A stretch of DNA of 5,621 bases from Rubrobacteraceae bacterium (GTDB lineage Bacteria > Actinomycetota > Rubrobacteria > Rubrobacterales > Rubrobacteraceae): positions 1 to 5,621 of the forward strand of contig JAUJMB010000107.1 in assembly GCA_030447045.1 (NCBI GenBank), given 5' to 3'. The notes beneath the pieces are model-generated. The model saw only the letters and a list, made by a program, of their open reading frames with translations, was not told the origin of the DNA and did not search any database. Below, one piece after another: positions 4,423 through 5,621 of this stretch. Numbering within the stretch: position 1 is the stretch's first letter; each line of letters opens with the position of its first letter. The position numbers and the translations under genes are program-made.

Positions 4423-5621
4423 TCGGCCCGGCGCTCCTCGACCAGGCGCTCCACCTTCTCGACGTACTGCGCGGGCTTGGCCTTGCGCTCCAGGCCGCCT
4501 GCGGACATGTAGCGGACCTTGCCGTAGACGGGGCGCTCGGTCCAGCCGCGGTCGTGCTGGCCGAAGACCCAGGCGACGTTCGCGAACGAGTTGGGGTCGC
4601 GGCCGTCGAGGAAATACTTGTTGTTGAGGTAGAGCGTGGTCCTGTAGGCTCTCTCCGGGGATTCGATCCACTCCAGGATCTTCTTGCCCCAGTACATGCG
4701 CATGTAGTTGTGCATGTACCCGGTGTGGACCATCTCCCTCATCGCCGCGTTCCAGTACTCGTCGTGCGTCTGGGCGTCCTCCAACTGCTCTAGGGTGTAC
4801 GTGTACTCCCGATCGTCCTTCTTGTGATCTTCAAGGGTCTTCCTGGCCCATCCTGGGAGGTTCGCGTACGAGTCGTAGTCGTCGTTGTAGAAGACGAAGT
4901 TGAAGGAGAGCTCGCGGCGCACGATAAGCTCCTCGAGAAAGGAGTCCGCGTTCTCGCCGCCGCCGGCTTCCCTCGCCTCCAGGGCCAGCCAGATCGGGGA
5001 GACGTGCCCGTAGTGCAGGTACTTGCTCATGTGGGAGACGTGATCGGTCTGGGGCTGGTTGCGGTTCTCGACGTAGTCGTCGAAGCTCCCCTTAAGGAAG
5101 CGGCGGAAGATCCTCTTCGCCTCGGAGTTTCCGCCCCGGTACAGGTGGCTCAGACGCCTCGCGCCCCGGTCGAGGTCCATCCCGTCCAGGATCCCGTCGA
5201 TGTCCGAGAGGTCGAGGCCTTTTTCTTTCATGTTGGAGGAAGGCTTGTCCGGCTCTGTCGGGGTGAGCTCGACGAGAAAGTCGTCTAGGTACTCGTGGAT
5301 CTTGGGCCTGAGCGTTCTCGCGGCGTGCTCCTGCTTGCCCGAGGCCAGCTCGACGGGCACCACGACGTCCGTCTCCACCTGAACGAGGGGACAACCCGCC
5401 TCCCCGGCCACCCTCTCGCGCCACCTCTTCTGCGGGCGCATGTACCCGCGGTCCGTGACGATGAGGGAGGCGTTCTGGCCGGCCTCGAGCGCCACCTCGT
5501 CCGGCGAGCCCCGCCTGACGACGAACTTTATCCCGCGCTTGCCGAGGGCCCCTTCCACGTCCGCCAGCCCCTCCAGCATAAAGGCGTAGTGGCGGAGGTT
5601 CGCCTCGGGGTAGTCGTCGGT
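4410..5621 (-). CDS. Class II CPD DNA photolyase (deoxyribodipyrimidine photo-lyase), partial, N-terminus outside window
   Basis: FAD-dependent light-driven repair of cyclobutane pyrimidine dimers. 403 residues are visible; the frame is still open at the right edge, and class II enzymes are usually about 440-480 aa, so roughly 40-70 N-terminal residues are missing. The Met encoded at 5579-5577 is internal, because the 14 codons before it (TDDYPEANLRHYAF) match the usual lead-in to the MLxGLxxVE helix. With T1 at 5621: VTDRGYMRPQKRW (55-67) in the Rossmann-like antenna domain; HVSHMSKYLHYGHVSP (194-209) and RRELSFNFVFYN (235-246) in the FAD domain; THDEYWNAAMREM (285-297); GYMHNYMRMYWGKKILEW (301-318); LDGRDPN (338-344); FGQHDRGWTERPVYGKVRYM (353-372). 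These are hallmarks of class II, not of class I/cryptochrome proteins. No missing domain or frameshift is seen. The C-terminal tail VERLVEERRAEGPV is short and charged. It is convergent with the YihY gene; its promoter lies outside the window. Confidence 0.95.
   Translation of the reverse strand, partial: TDDYPEANLRHYAFMLEGLADVEGALGKRGIKFVVRRGSPDEVALEAGQNASLIVTDRGYMRPQKRWRERVAGEAGCPLVQVETDVVVPVELASGKQEHAARTLRPKIHEYLDDFLVELTPTEPDKPSSNMKEKGLDLSDIDGILDGMDLDRGARRLSHLYRGGNSEAKRIFRRFLKGSFDDYVENRNQPQTDHVSHMSKYLHYGHVSPIWLALEAREAGGGENADSFLEELIVRRELSFNFVFYNDDYDSYANLPGWARKTLEDHKKDDREYTYTLEQLEDAQTHDEYWNAAMREMVHTGYMHNYMRMYWGKKILEWIESPERAYRTTLYLNNKYFLDGRDPNSFANVAWVFGQHDRGWTERPVYGKVRYMSAGGLERKAKPAQYVEKVERLVEERRAEGPV

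Noticed and set aside
5577..5579. ATG as the start of the photolyase
   Set aside because: The frame continues to the window edge and the upstream residues EANLRHYAF match the conserved class II photolyase sequence before this Met, so it is internal.

Overview
This is a GC-rich (clearly above 60 % G+C, with G/C-dominated third codon positions) chromosomal segment. The gene content and protein style suggest a high-GC actinomycete, and Rubrobacter or a close relative is my best guess. The points in favour are TTG and GTG starts, a two-subunit class I fumarase, a class II CPD photolyase, and a multi-pass sensor-like protein with 'RPDNPIGWIFCA', 'LFPDGRPPTRRWR', 'RYRLYDIDVIVNRTLVY' and 'DRRFYR' signatures. 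The taxon is inference from general family knowledge, not from a marker gene.

Layout: (1) 1-1109, minus strand: the N-terminal, membrane-embedded part of a large membrane protein, probably a sensor kinase-type protein, cut by the left edge. It gives no long ORF with both ends inside the window because its stop lies outside. (2) 1110-1381: divergent intergenic region with a plausible promoter for the rightward genes and a short tandem motif. (3) 1382-2784, plus strand: alpha and beta subunits of an iron-sulfur class I fumarate hydratase-type hydro-lyase, overlapping by 4 nt (GTGA). (4) 2785-2863: short gap with a reasonable sigma70-like promoter. (5) 2864-4394, plus strand: a DedA/VTT-family membrane protein followed closely by a YihY/BrkB-family membrane protein, probably one transcript. 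(6) 4410-5621, minus strand: class II CPD photolyase, convergent with the previous gene, with its N-terminus cut by the right edge.

The genes look like an ordinary housekeeping and stress-repair neighbourhood, not a dedicated system. The fumarase pair makes one TCA-cycle enzyme. DedA and YihY are both integral membrane proteins of membrane homeostasis type. The photolyase repairs UV dimers. I see no CRISPR, tRNA, rRNA, IS element or phage gene.

The most interesting signals are at residue level. The fumarase alpha subunit has Ser where the family has the near-invariant cluster-ligand Cys of the 'CPP' motif, and a Cys in the nearby 'KGxGS-N' substrate loop where Ser is usual. The DedA protein lacks both arginines of the family 'GRxIPGVR' motif.
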